Shown: piece after piece, positions 38,242 to 47,542 of the stretch
How the letters are laid out: each line of letters starts with the position of its first letter
Numbering within the stretch: position 1 is the first letter of the stretch
Origin: Candidatus Nanopelagicus hibericus
Lineage (GTDB): Bacteria; Actinomycetota; Actinomycetes; Nanopelagicales; Nanopelagicaceae
Length of the DNA: 64,000 nucleotides
Direction: 5' to 3'
Assembly: GCF_002288005.1 (NCBI RefSeq)
Contig: NZ_CP016771.1
Coordinates: 1,054,001 to 1,118,000, forward strand
Made by a program: the position numbers and the translations under genes
The notes under the pieces: generated by a model
The model's database searches: none
What the model saw: the letters and a program-made list of their open reading frames with translations, nothing else
Told to the model about the DNA's origin: nothing

Positions 38242-39381
38242 TTATGCACTAACTATTAATGCAGTTGCAATTGCAGATAAGCCTTTGCCTTCTCCGGTAA
38301 AGCCAAGTCCATCAGTTGAGGTGGCAGATACTGAAACCCGCGCGCCAGCTAAGGCTTTAGAAAGCGCAGCAATTGCTTCAGCCCGCCTGACAGAGATCTT
38401 GGGCTTATTACCAACTATCTGAACTGCAACATTTTCAATCTCAAAGCCAGCAGCTTTGATCTTTGTCAAAGTTTCACTCAATAATTTGCTGCCAGATGCT
38501 CCAGCATACTTTTCATCTGCCACACCGAAATTTTCTCCCAAATCACCAAGATTTGCAGCTGATAGGAGTGCATCACATATGGCATGAGCTGCCACATCAC
38601 CATCTGAATGACCTTCTAGTGCTACCTCATCCCAGATTAATCCAGCAAGTAATAACTTCTTAGATTTATCACTTCCAAATGCATGAGCATCAATACCAAT
38701 TCCTACCCTAATTTGCTTAGTTGAGGTCGGAAGAAGTATTTGAGTTGCAGTTGCTAAATCTGATTTTGTGGTGATCTTAAGTGCTCGCTCTTCTCCAGCA
38801 ATTACCTTTACAGCAACACCAATTGCCTCAACCAATGCAGCATCATCTGTTGCATCGCTAGAGGCTGCGTGAGCTCTTTCCAAAACTGATCTAGTAAATC
38901 CTTGCGGGGTTTGAACTGATCGAAGTGTTGATCTATCTGGTGTGTTTCGAACATAACCTTTGCTATCTACCTCTTTGATAGTGTCAATTACATCAAGTGC
39001 GGGAATTACTGCTTGTTCACCATTGATTAATTGCGCAATTACTGTGGCAGCAAGGGTAGTTGAGGCAAGCGCCCTTGCTGCATCATGGACCAGTACATAC
39101 TCATATTGATTTGGAATCTTAGACAGTGCGATTCGAATACTCTCACTTCTTAATACGCCACCCTCAATAACCTCAACTGCGTCCCCAAGTAATTTCTTGT
39201 ACTCTTCAACAAAACCAGCAGGTGCAGTAACAATAATTAATTGAGCAATGGGCGCTAAGTTTGTAACAGCGTGCTCGACTAGAGTTTTATCAACTAATTT
39301 AACTAGGGCTTTGGGCAACTCCGCCCCTAGACGGTTTCCAGCACCAGCTGCTGCAATTATTGCCGCAGTTTTATTAATCAT
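38242..39381 (-). CDS. ispDF: Bifunctional IspD/IspF of the MEP isoprenoid pathway
   Basis: 379 aa fusion. Residues 1-220 are 2-C-methyl-D-erythritol 4-phosphate cytidylyltransferase (IspD: 'AAAGAGNRLGAELPKALVKL', 'VHDAARAL', 'DRSTLRSVQTPQGF'). Residues 225-379 are MEcPP synthase (IspF: 'VGIGIDAHAFG', 'LEGHSDGDVAAHAICDALL', 'STDGLGFTGEGKG'). In mycobacteria the two are separate adjacent genes; here they are one chain without a stop. TAATTT ends 6 nt before the ATG (leaderless). It lies 20 nt after carD. Confidence 0.95.
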   Translation of the reverse strand: MINKTAAIIAAAGAGNRLGAELPKALVKLVDKTLVEHAVTNLAPIAQLIIVTAPAGFVEEYKKLLGDAVEVIEGGVLRSESIRIALSKIPNQYEYVLVHDAARALASTTLAATVIAQLINGEQAVIPALDVIDTIKEVDSKGYVRNTPDRSTLRSVQTPQGFTRSVLERAHAASSDATDDAALVEAIGVAVKVIAGEERALKITTKSDLATATQILLPTSTKQIRVGIGIDAHAFGSDKSKKLLLAGLIWDEVALEGHSDGDVAAHAICDALLSAANLGDLGENFGVADEKYAGASGSKLLSETLTKIKAAGFEIENVAVQIVGNKPKISVRRAEAIAALSKALAGARVSVSATSTDGLGFTGEGKGLSAIATALIVSA

Positions 39382-39400
39382 GACAGTAAATTACTGCCAG

Positions 39401-39883
39401 TTAAGAGGCGAGAACCTCATCTAGCAAGGTTGCTGCTTTTTCTTCATCTGTTCGCTCAGCTAAAGCTAACTCTGAAACCAAAATTTGCTTTGCCTTTGCC
39501 AACATCCGCTTTTCACCAGCTGATAATCCACGATCTAGATCACGACGATATAAGTCGCGAACTACTTCGGCAACCTTAATAACATCACCAGAGGCAAGTT
39601 TTTCTACATTTGCTTTATATCTGCGAGACCAGTTGGTTGGCTCTTCGGTATATGGCTGGCGTAATACATTAAATACGCGATCTAATCCTGCGCTATCAAC
39701 AACATCCCTGACGCCAACTAAATCAATATTCTCTGCTGGGACCCGAACTGTTAAATCACCTTGGGCTACCTTTAAAACCAGGTAGATCTTCTCTTCACCT
39801 TTGATTGTGCGCTTTTCGATTGCTTGAATCTGTGCTGCTCCGTGATGTGGATAGACAACTGTTTCGCCAACTTTAAATGTCAT
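39401..39883 (-). CDS. carD: CarD-family RNA polymerase-binding regulator
   Basis: 160 aa from the ATG at 39883 ([15 protein letters not shown]). N-terminal Tudor-like domain that binds the RNAP beta subunit, then a helical DNA-contacting domain with the conserved Trp in '[13 protein letters not shown]'. CarD stabilises open promoter complexes, notably rRNA promoters. The frame is open 18 codons upstream, but that part is not conserved-looking and the family starts at this Met. No good ribosome site is seen, and a short 5' leader (TATTAT box upstream) is possible. Confidence 0.94.
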   Translation of the reverse strand: MTFKVGETVVYPHHGAAQIQAIEKRTIKGEEKIYLVLKVAQGDLTVRVPAENIDLVGVRDVVDSAGLDRVFNVLRQPYTEEPTNWSRRYKANVEKLASGDVIKVAEVVRDLYRRDLDRGLSAGEKRMLAKAKQILVSELALAERTDEEKAATLLDEVLAS

Positions 39884-39999
39884 GGGAGGAAAAGGCCTTT
39901 CGATAGGGAGCAATAATACCAGCATTTTGCGACCCATTTCACCCCCATGTATTAGTGGTTATTTTTGAGGATATTCACCCATATCTATAACCTGTAGCC

Positions 40000-40494
40000 A
40001 TGGCAATCTCAATAAGAAAATTACTTGTATTAGCTCTCATCACAACTTCATTGACTGGCTGTGGTTCTGGACGAACTGCAGAAACTCGAATGATTAAACA
40101 GGTTACAGATGGTGTTGAAGGGCAAAGTAATGAGGTCAGATTGCGTAATGTTTTAATTGTTAAAGATGAAATGGCACAAGGCATTTTAATCGGCACTTTA
40201 GTCAATTGGTCTGATGAGGCAGATGTATTAACTGGGATTACAATCAATGATCAAGCGGTGACGCTTTCAGCAAGCAGCTTTAATTTGGCAAAAAATAAAC
40301 CAGTTATCTTTGCAGGTCCATCAGCAAATGCTGATGCTTTCATTCCACAAATAACTAATGCAATTGGTGAAAGAGTTGATATCACCTTCAGTTTTGCCAA
40401 GGCCTCACCGGTAAAACTTAATGCTTTAATTGTGCAAAATGATGGAATTTATTCAGATCTACTTCGTTATAAGCCCGCTACTGCAACCTCTTAG
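40000..40494 (+). CDS. lpqE: LpqE-like lipoprotein
   Basis: 164 aa lipoprotein: basic N-terminus, hydrophobic stretch and lipobox 'SLTGC' (Cys about residue 21). The mature part is a beta-rich domain ('RNVLIVKDEM', 'IGTLVNWSDEADVL'), like the PCu(A)C/LpqE-type extracytoplasmic domain. The gene sits divergent to carD exactly as lpqE does in mycobacteria, and the name rests on this context. TAACCT ends 6 nt before the ATG (leaderless). Function unknown. Its stop overlaps the regX3 stop by 4 nt. Confidence 0.8.
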   Translation: MAISIRKLLVLALITTSLTGCGSGRTAETRMIKQVTDGVEGQSNEVRLRNVLIVKDEMAQGILIGTLVNWSDEADVLTGITINDQAVTLSASSFNLAKNKPVIFAGPSANADAFIPQITNAIGERVDITFSFAKASPVKLNALIVQNDGIYSDLLRYKPATATS

Positions 40495-41171
40495 TTTTCG
40501 AACTTATAACCTAAGCCTCGAATTGTTTGAATATAAACTGGGTTGGCAGGATCTGATTCAATTTTTGCCCGTAGCCGCTTTACATGCACATCTAGCGTCT
40601 TAGTATCACCAAAGTAATCTGAGCCCCATACCCGGTCAATTAACTGCGTGCGGGTGAGCACTCGGCCACTATTTCTTACCAAAAACTCTAACAACTCAAA
40701 CTCTTTTAATGGCAGCGCGACAAGTTGATCATTAATAGAAACTTGATGACGCTCAACATCAATTTTCACTGGACCTGCGCCAATTACAGCAGTGGGGCTT
40801 GCCTCTGGTTCACTTTGTCTGCGCAGCACCGCTCTTATCCGCGCCACTAACTCGGCCTTTGAATAAGGCTTAGTGACATAATCATCTGCACCTAATTCAA
40901 GACCGACCACCTTATCTACCTCAGTATCTTTGGCGGTTAACATAATTATGGGCACCGCAGATCTACTACGAAGTTGTTTACAAACTTCAGTTCCTGAAAG
41001 TCCAGGAAGCATTAAATCAAGCAGCACAAGATCAGCTCCGGTCTTATCAAAGGCTGCAATTGCGCCATCCCCAGTATCTGCCACCGTGACATCAAAGCCC
41101 TCTTTACCTAAAACATATGAGAGTGCGTCAGAAAATGACGCTTCATCTTCCACAACCAAAATTTTTGTCAC
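40491..41171 (-). CDS. regX3: Phosphate response regulator RegX3
   Basis: 226 aa OmpR/PhoB-type regulator. Receiver domain with phosphoacceptor in 'LVLLDLMLPGLSG', Thr in 'IIMLTAKDT' and Lys in 'DDYVTKPYS'; C-terminal winged helix with 'VWGSDYFGDTKTLDVHVKRL'. It pairs with SenX3 just upstream (start to stop adjacency) and should control phosphate-starvation genes. The neighbouring phoU gene supports this. Confidence 0.95.
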   Translation of the reverse strand: MTKILVVEDEASFSDALSYVLGKEGFDVTVADTGDGAIAAFDKTGADLVLLDLMLPGLSGTEVCKQLRSRSAVPIIMLTAKDTEVDKVVGLELGADDYVTKPYSKAELVARIRAVLRRQSEPEASPTAVIGAGPVKIDVERHQVSINDQLVALPLKEFELLEFLVRNSGRVLTRTQLIDRVWGSDYFGDTKTLDVHVKRLRAKIESDPANPVYIQTIRGLGYKFEN

Positions 41172-42272
41172 TTATTTCCCCTCAACCTGAGTTTGATTCA
41201 TTGATGCTGATTCACTCATCAAGGGAAAACGTAGGGTGAAGGTGCTGCCTGCACCCTCAACAGACCAAAGTGAGACATCACCACCATGATTTGTGGCGAT
41301 ATGTTTCACAATTGAAAGTCCCAATCCAGTACCACCAGTTAGGCGCGAACGCGCTGGATCAACTCGATAAAAACGTTCAAAGATTCGCTCTAAATCTTTT
41401 TCAGGAATACCAATTCCTTGATCTGAAACCGCCACCTCAGCCAATCCATTTGAAACCTTTAATGTGATTGCAACTCTGGTGCTATCTGGGCTGTAATTGA
41501 TCGCATTTTCAATTAGATTATGAATTGCCATGGTGATTTGATTACGATCACCAATAGTCTTGGCATCCACACCTGTCTCAGCAAGTAAGGTGATTTTTCT
41601 TTTTTCTGCATTTAATCTAGATTGTTCAACCGCTTCGCCAATGACCTGTGATAACTCAACAGCTTTACCATTTTTCAATGGATCATCATCTTGTAATCGA
41701 GACAAGTTTATGATTTCCTGCACCAGATCAGATAATCGCTTCGCCTCCGCCTGCATTCGACCGGCAAATCTTGCTACCGCCTCTGGATCATTTGAAGCCT
41801 CTAATACCGCCTCACTTAATATCGAAAGTGCACCAATTGGTGTTTTAAGTTCATGTGAAATATTGGCAACAAAATCTCGCCTAATAAAATCAAGCCGGCG
41901 CATCTCACTATCATCAAAAATTAATATGGCGATTAACCCAGCGTCGCCAATAGTTGAAACCCGCACCAACAAATCATGGGTGCCAGCACCAACTGGACCT
42001 CTAGGTAGTGTCATGGTGGCATCTTGTGGGGCGCCAGATCTGCGAACCGCCCTGACTAAATTACTTAACTCTTTATTTTGAATTCTTTCATCTTTTATTA
42101 AATTTAAATTACTTACCTTCTCTGAGTAGTAAATAACCTGATCACTTGCTGTCACCACAATTGATTCAGCATCTATTGCTTGTAGTAAGTCAAAACTTTG
42201 AGTGGATAGATCATTTTGGGGTTTGGTGTTTGAGTTTGCTACCTCTTGCCTATTTTTAAATCCCCAGATCAC
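41172..42272 (-). CDS. senX3: SenX3-type histidine kinase without membrane helices
   Basis: 366 aa. PAS-like domain (about 25-130), HisKA with 'FVANISHELKTPIGALSILS' (His about 148) and HATPase ('NLIENAINYSPDS', 'DQGIGIPEKDLERIFERFYR', 'GGTGLGLSIVKHI'). It is the partner of RegX3. Unlike mycobacterial SenX3 it begins directly with a hydrophilic segment; no transmembrane helix is present, and an in-frame TAG stop lies 6 nt before the GTG, so no extension is possible. TACCAT ends 6 nt before the GTG (leaderless). It probably senses inside the cell, perhaps through PhoU. Confidence 0.92.
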   Translation of the reverse strand: MIWGFKNRQEVANSNTKPQNDLSTQSFDLLQAIDAESIVVTASDQVIYYSEKVSNLNLIKDERIQNKELSNLVRAVRRSGAPQDATMTLPRGPVGAGTHDLLVRVSTIGDAGLIAILIFDDSEMRRLDFIRRDFVANISHELKTPIGALSILSEAVLEASNDPEAVARFAGRMQAEAKRLSDLVQEIINLSRLQDDDPLKNGKAVELSQVIGEAVEQSRLNAEKRKITLLAETGVDAKTIGDRNQITMAIHNLIENAINYSPDSTRVAITLKVSNGLAEVAVSDQGIGIPEKDLERIFERFYRVDPARSRLTGGTGLGLSIVKHIATNHGGDVSLWSVEGAGSTFTLRFPLMSESASMNQTQVEGK

Positions 42273-42278
42273 CCTCTA

Positions 42279-42407
42279 ATGGTAGGAGCAGGGGGGTGGT
42301 TTGGATAACCAAATGTTGGTCAGATGGGTATCAAATCCATTTTTTTACCATTTATTAAAGAGTTGTTCACCCACCTCCCCGCACAAGTGGGTATTTGCTA
42401 TTACCTT
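42279..42407. promoter_or_regulatory. senX3 / phoU divergent promoter region
   Basis: Minus-strand TACCAT (42284-42279) and plus-strand TACCTT (42402-42407) are leaderless-type -10 boxes for senX3 and phoU. Between them are GTTCACC (42365-42371), which resembles one half of an actinobacterial Pho box (GTGAACA on the other strand), and an inverted repeat ACCCAC-N12-GTGGGT (42369-42392). RegX3 binding is inference. Confidence 0.4.
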
Positions 42408-42413
42408 TAGCCA

Positions 42414-43067
42414 ATGCGTGAGCAATTTCAAGAAGAGTTAGCTGCAGTCACCACCACCTTAGTTGAGATGGCTGGGCTGGTGAAGGTGGCGATGAATAAT
42501 GCCACTACAGCGCTTTTGACCGCAGATTTGAGCTTGGCTGAAAAAGTAATTGCGGATGACCTAATTATAGATGAGACCCAACATGAGTTGGATGCTAGAA
42601 CTATTAATTTAATTGCCAGACAAAGCCCGGTAGCGACAGATCTAAGAACTCTAGTCACCTCACTTCGCATGAGCGCCGATCTAGAGCGTATGGGAGATCT
42701 TGCCCACCACATCGCCAAATCTGCTCGGATGCGCTATCCCGCAACCGCTGTGCCACCTGAGTTGTCATTAACTATTGAGGAGATGGGCCGAGTTTGCGGA
42801 AATATTATTGACAAAATGAGTCTGGTTCTAAAAAACCGAGACACTGACCTGGCACTTGAACTTGAAAAAGATGATGATGAGATTGATTTGCTGCATCGAA
42901 AGATTATTACCACCCTGCTAGATCCAAATTGGCAACATGGTATTGAAACTGCGATTGATATGACCTTACTAGGTAGGTATTACGAGCGATGTGCCGATCA
43001 CGCCGTATCTATTGCCCGCAGAGTTTACTTCTTAGTTACTGGTAAATATGCAAATGAGAGAGCTTAA
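42414..43067 (+). CDS. phoU: Phosphate-signalling protein PhoU
   Basis: 217 aa, two three-helix PhoU repeats with the metal-binding-type 'E-x3-D' patterns ('[19 protein letters not shown]' and '[15 protein letters not shown]'). It negatively links phosphate transport status to SenX3/RegX3. It diverges from senX3. TACCTT ends 6 nt before the ATG (leaderless). No pst transporter genes are in this window. Its TAA overlaps the gpmA stop by 4 nt. Confidence 0.95.
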   Translation: MREQFQEELAAVTTTLVEMAGLVKVAMNNATTALLTADLSLAEKVIADDLIIDETQHELDARTINLIARQSPVATDLRTLVTSLRMSADLERMGDLAHHIAKSARMRYPATAVPPELSLTIEEMGRVCGNIIDKMSLVLKNRDTDLALELEKDDDEIDLLHRKIITTLLDPNWQHGIETAIDMTLLGRYYERCADHAVSIARRVYFLVTGKYANERA

Positions 43068-43810
43068 CTCTTACCCTGATTAGCAACCGCTTCAATTGCA
43101 GCTTTAGCAGCCTGCGGGTCTAAATAACGACCACCCTTTGTAATTGGTTCAAACTCTTTATCAAACTCATAGTAAAGCGGAATGCCAGTTGGGATATTAA
43201 CCTTTGCAATATCAGCATCTGAAATACAATCAATGTGTTTAACGATTGCTCGCAGTGAGTTACCGTGAGCGGTAATTAAGACCGTCTTACCCGCCAACAT
43301 ATCCTTACTAACCTCACCAGTTAGATATGGAATAGCACGTGCTACCACATCCTTTAAGCACTCTGTTTTGGGAAGCAGCTCACCTAACTCTGCATACTTT
43401 GGATCATTTATTTGTGAGTACTGATCATTATCTGCAATTGCAGGAGGAGGGGTGTCAAAGGATCGTCTCCATAGATCAAACTGTGATTGTCCGTAGGTAG
43501 CAAGTGTTTGTGCCTTGTCCTTTCCTTGCAGAGCGCCGTAATGTCGCTCATTGAATCGCCAGGATCTATGTGTTGGTATTCCTGTTTTACCACACTTACT
43601 TAAAGTGATATCTGCAGTATTTATCGCTCTCTTTAAGAGGGAGGTGTGTAATACATCAGGCAGTAAATTTGCCTGCATTAGTAATTGACCAGCTCTAGCA
43701 GCCTCTACCTTTCCCTTTTCAGATAGATCAACATCAACCCAGCCGGTGAAGAGATTTTTAGCATTCCAGGCACTCTCACCGTGACGCAATAAAATTAACT
43801 TATAACTCAT
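43064..43810 (-). CDS. gpmA: 2,3-bisphosphoglycerate-dependent phosphoglycerate mutase
   Basis: 248 aa, glycolysis/gluconeogenesis. Seen: '[20 protein letters not shown]' with the phospho-His, '[17 protein letters not shown]' and '[17 protein letters not shown]'. AAAGGA precedes the ATG by 8 nt. It sits between phoU and the ybjN-like gene, the same order as in other actinobacteria. Confidence 0.96.
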   Translation of the reverse strand: MSYKLILLRHGESAWNAKNLFTGWVDVDLSEKGKVEAARAGQLLMQANLLPDVLHTSLLKRAINTADITLSKCGKTGIPTHRSWRFNERHYGALQGKDKAQTLATYGQSQFDLWRRSFDTPPPAIADNDQYSQINDPKYAELGELLPKTECLKDVVARAIPYLTGEVSKDMLAGKTVLITAHGNSLRAIVKHIDCISDADIAKVNIPTGIPLYYEFDKEFEPITKGGRYLDPQAAKAAIEAVANQGKS

Positions 43811-43833
43811 AGTTATTATCCTTTCACAAGTGA

Positions 43834-44310
43834 TTAAATAAAATGCTCAAAAGCTTTTAGATTAGCCAAGGACTCACCCCGAGATACCCGCCAAGCCCAC
43901 TCACGACGGATGGCGGAGGAAAATCCCAACTCAAGTAATGGATTAAAGGATGAGTCGGCATACTGCAATACCGCGCCCAGTATTCGATCTATCTCTCGCT
44001 CATTAACCGCATCAAGGGGTAATCTGCCCACCAGATAAATATCACCTAACTCATTTACTGCAAATGCAATTGAATACATTGAGGCATTTTTATTTAGTAA
44101 ATACTCAAAGACTGCTGCCTTATTCTCGTCCGGCTTTCTAATAACAAACGCGTTAATACTCAAAGAGTGATCACCAATTATGAGAGCACAATGGGTTTGC
44201 TGCTTAGCCTCACCTGGCAAGGTAATTAAATAGGTATTTTCATCCTTTTGTTCATAATCTAAATCATGTGATGATAAGAAATCATCGATTACTGCATTTG
44301 GATCAAGCAT
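43834..44310 (-). CDS. YbjN-domain protein
   Basis: 158 aa, small cytosolic alpha/beta protein of the YbjN (type III secretion chaperone-like) family, '[20 protein letters not shown]' and '[20 protein letters not shown]'. Orthologues lie next to mshA and gpm in actinobacteria; the role is unknown. It follows the ABC exporter gene by 11 nt. Confidence 0.85.
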   Translation of the reverse strand: MLDPNAVIDDFLSSHDLDYEQKDENTYLITLPGEAKQQTHCALIIGDHSLSINAFVIRKPDENKAAVFEYLLNKNASMYSIAFAVNELGDIYLVGRLPLDAVNEREIDRILGAVLQYADSSFNPLLELGFSSAIRREWAWRVSRGESLANLKAFEHFI

Positions 44311-44321
44311 CTGATAAGTAC

Positions 44322-46160
44322 TTAGATACCCATAAAGTTGGCTTGATTATTAAAATCTGCGTTTATTGAGCGCAGCTCTTCAAATGTGCCCTGGTTAATA
44401 ATCTTGCCTTTATCAATGTAATAAATCATGTCTGCACTCCTTACCACCGATAGGCGGTGGGCAATAAAGATAACTGTGCATTCACCAGTTAATTTCAAAA
44501 TAGATTCTGAAACTCGATTTTCAGTCTCAGCATCTAGTGCGCTCGTTGCTTCATCAAAAATAACAATTTTCGGCTTTGTTAATAGCGCTCTGGCAATACC
44601 AAGTCTTTGACGTTGGCCACCACTCAAGTTCTTGCCTGCATCACTAATTCGATAGGAAAGCTGCCCATCTAAACCTTTAACAAATTCAGATAGATCAGCC
44701 AAATCCAACGCCTGCCAAACTAGATCATCTGGCACAGAGTCTGGGTTAAACCCTAAGCAAATGTTCTCTTTGACTGTTGAGTTTTCAATAAATACATCTT
44801 GCGGAACGTAACCTATTGAACCTGGCCACTTTTTAATCGCACCAACGGGTGCAAGACCAGAGATTGATATTGACCCAGAAGAAGGCGCCAATAAGCCTAA
44901 AATTAAGTCCACTAAGGTGCTCTTGCCGCCACCTGATGGTCCAACAAAGGCAATGAATTTACCTTCGCTAATCTCTAGTGAAACATCCTGGATTGTGGCA
45001 TTAATGGCATCTGTGTAGGTAAATTTAAGATTTTGTAAATTCAATTTCGGTGAGAAATCCTTATGGTTTGTCGTGATTAAAGTTTCAGTTTTCTCTAACT
45101 CTTTGACACCGTTTAGCTCATCAATTAACTCAAATGTTGGCTTAGCTCCAGACAAGCTTGCCTTCACCGTAATTACATTTTGCTGTAGTCGAATTATTGC
45201 AGGTGCAATTCTTGTGCTTGCCGCTAGGAATACTGATATAACCGCAATAGCTCTGTTTGAGTCAAATAAATAAAATTGAATTCCTGCAACTACAGCAATT
45301 CCTAGGATGACTGAAATCTCAATTGTGTATTTACTAATATTGGGTAGAAACTTAATTTCAGCATCGTAGCCAGCTAATTTCATCTTAGTTTTGCGAATTT
45401 CATTTACATAGAATTCTCTACCACCCTTAATGAAAAGATCTCTAAAGGAGTTTATGCCTTCTGATACTTTTTGACTAAAGTAAATGCTTTCATAGGTGAA
45501 TTTACTATTTAATGTCGCTACCCTTTTATGAAGTAAGAAATACAATAAAAATCCAATTCCTGTGAAAACAATGAATGTGCTAATTGAGGTGACTGGATCC
45601 ACAAGCATCAAACCAATCAAAATCACTAAAAGCAGCACTAAGTCTGAGGCTATAACCACCAAATTTGTCACTGCACCGCCAACTAATCTTTCTACTCCAC
45701 TAGTAACGTTGTAAATTTGGTGCTGAATAGATTTGCTAAAGATTTTTTCCACATGTCGATTTAGCATTTTTGATACCAGGGAGCTAGAAATCTGAGCATT
45801 TCGAATACTCATATATCTAAGAGTTCTTCTTAAGAAATACACCGAGAGAATCGTCTTTATGATGAAGAAAAAAATCGCGGTAACCCCAAGTATGATCATT
45901 AAGTTCCGCTGTGGTAACCCATCTAGATTAACTATCTCAAGGAATCTAGAGACTTGATCACCTGCTGTTAACCCTTGTAAGCCACGAATCAAAATCGCAG
46001 AGGTTATGCCAATAAGTGCGACTCCAAATAAATCTAGAAAAGCCAGAAAAGTATTAATTATTAATACAAAGACCAGTTTAAAACGATCTTTTTTTTCTAG
46101 GAGTAGTAAAACTCTTTTAATCTCTGTAAATTTAAATAGAGAAGGATTAACGAAAACCAT
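44322..46160 (-). CDS. ABC-type exporter, fused membrane and ATPase domains
   Basis: 612 aa half-transporter. Six membrane helices (about 28-330), then an ATPase with Walker A 'GPSGGGKSTLVD' (about 413), signature 'LSGGQRQRLGIARALL', Walker B 'IVIFDEATSALD' and H-loop 'IAHRLSVV'. It resembles lipid or lipid-linked-oligosaccharide exporters (MsbA/PglK type). It lies between the ybjN-like gene and mshA, which are adjacent in mycobacteria, so it looks inserted here, near an FkbM methyltransferase. TATAGT ends 6 nt before the ATG (leaderless). Cargo unknown. Confidence 0.87.
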   Translation of the reverse strand: MVFVNPSLFKFTEIKRVLLLLEKKDRFKLVFVLIINTFLAFLDLFGVALIGITSAILIRGLQGLTAGDQVSRFLEIVNLDGLPQRNLMIILGVTAIFFFIIKTILSVYFLRRTLRYMSIRNAQISSSLVSKMLNRHVEKIFSKSIQHQIYNVTSGVERLVGGAVTNLVVIASDLVLLLVILIGLMLVDPVTSISTFIVFTGIGFLLYFLLHKRVATLNSKFTYESIYFSQKVSEGINSFRDLFIKGGREFYVNEIRKTKMKLAGYDAEIKFLPNISKYTIEISVILGIAVVAGIQFYLFDSNRAIAVISVFLAASTRIAPAIIRLQQNVITVKASLSGAKPTFELIDELNGVKELEKTETLITTNHKDFSPKLNLQNLKFTYTDAINATIQDVSLEISEGKFIAFVGPSGGGKSTLVDLILGLLAPSSGSISISGLAPVGAIKKWPGSIGYVPQDVFIENSTVKENICLGFNPDSVPDDLVWQALDLADLSEFVKGLDGQLSYRISDAGKNLSGGQRQRLGIARALLTKPKIVIFDEATSALDAETENRVSESILKLTGECTVIFIAHRLSVVRSADMIYYIDKGKIINQGTFEELRSINADFNNQANFMGI

Positions 46161-46221
46161 ACGAGGACTATACCCAATAAACCATAGCGATATTTTGCTT
46201 ATGAATTAAGGTATGTAACTC

Positions 46222-47511
46222 TTACTGATTTCTAAGTATTTTGAACTTTTCTTGGTTCATATCCTTACCAAGTGCCCAGTCATAAACATCTAGAGTTTTT
46301 CTGGCAGTCATCTCCCAACCAAAGTGGCTGGCATGTCCTACTGCGCCCATTGATAAGAGCAATCTTCGTTGTGGTTCAGCGATTAATCTTGAGATAACAG
46401 CAGACCAAGCCTTTGGATCATGTCCATCAACTAAAGAGCCAGAGATTCCATCTGAGACAGCTGTTCGAAGTCCACCAATAGCAGTTGCAACAACTGGTGT
46501 GCCACAAGCTTGTGCTTCAAGTGCTACTAAGCCAAATGATTCAGAGTAACTTGGCACGCAAACTAAATCACTTGCGCGATACCAATCAGGAAGAACTGTG
46601 CGTGATACTGGATCAATGAAATGTGTAACATCTTCAACCTTTAAAAACTTTGCAAGTGATTTAAGATTTTCTAACTCATTAACGCCGCTTCCAGAGGCCC
46701 CACCCATAATTACAACTGCAAGCTTTGCTCGTAGGTATGGTGAGTGAGCAACCATTTCAGCTGCAGCTTTTATCAATACATCAGGACCCTTATGAGGTTG
46801 GATTCGACCTACAAATGTAAGCAGGGTGGCGTCCGGTGCAATATTTAATCGCTCACGTGCTGCCCCTTTGCCGTCCGCTGGTGAAAAACTTTGCAGATCA
46901 ACACCAGGGGCAACAACAAATACTCGATCAGGGCAGGCATCATAGAGTGAAACTAAAGATGCAGCTTCAGCATCTGTATTTGCAATTAGACCAGTTGCTG
47001 CCTTTACTACTTGCTCTTCACCTATTGCTCTAATTTGAGGCTCTGGTTTTTCACCATCTGCTAAATTTAAATTCTTAACCTTGGCAGTTGTATGCATAGT
47101 GTGAATTAATGGAGTTCCGGTTGCCTCACTTACTACCCAACCTAATTGTCCTGAGATCCAGTAATGAGAGTGAAGAAGTGAGTAATAATCTTTAGGTAAT
47201 TGTTTTTGGTAATTCATAAAAGCACTTGTTAGCGCTCCTAATTGGCTGGGCAATGCCTCTTTAGATAAACCTTCAAAAGGTCCTGCAACTAGATGCTTAA
47301 CATTGACCCCATCTGCAATCTCAATACTCTCCGGCAGATTTGGTTTATTTGCTCTTGTAAAAATCTCTACGCTAACTCCTGCTTGGGCCATCTTCTTGGC
47401 TGTCTCCACGACATAAACATTCATGCCACCGGCGTCCCCTGTTCCCGCTTGATCAAGGGGTGAGGTGTGAACCATCAAGGTAGCAATCTTTGAAGTGCGT
47501 GGGGATTTCAT
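46222..47511 (-). CDS. mshA: D-inositol-3-phosphate glycosyltransferase MshA
   Basis: 429 aa GT4 enzyme, first step of mycothiol synthesis (UDP-GlcNAc plus inositol 3-phosphate). Seen: 'VHTSPLDQAGTGDAGGMNVY', a hallmark of MshA, 'FVGRIQPHKGPDVLIKA' and 'PSYSESFGLVALEAQACGTP'. TAGACT ends 7 nt before the ATG (leaderless). With mshD 9 kb away it shows that the organism makes mycothiol. Confidence 0.95.
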   Translation of the reverse strand: MKSPRTSKIATLMVHTSPLDQAGTGDAGGMNVYVVETAKKMAQAGVSVEIFTRANKPNLPESIEIADGVNVKHLVAGPFEGLSKEALPSQLGALTSAFMNYQKQLPKDYYSLLHSHYWISGQLGWVVSEATGTPLIHTMHTTAKVKNLNLADGEKPEPQIRAIGEEQVVKAATGLIANTDAEAASLVSLYDACPDRVFVVAPGVDLQSFSPADGKGAARERLNIAPDATLLTFVGRIQPHKGPDVLIKAAAEMVAHSPYLRAKLAVVIMGGASGSGVNELENLKSLAKFLKVEDVTHFIDPVSRTVLPDWYRASDLVCVPSYSESFGLVALEAQACGTPVVATAIGGLRTAVSDGISGSLVDGHDPKAWSAVISRLIAEPQRRLLLSMGAVGHASHFGWEMTARKTLDVYDWALGKDMNQEKFKILRNQ

Positions 47512-47542
47512 ACCACTAAGTCTAACTCAATTAAAAACCCAA

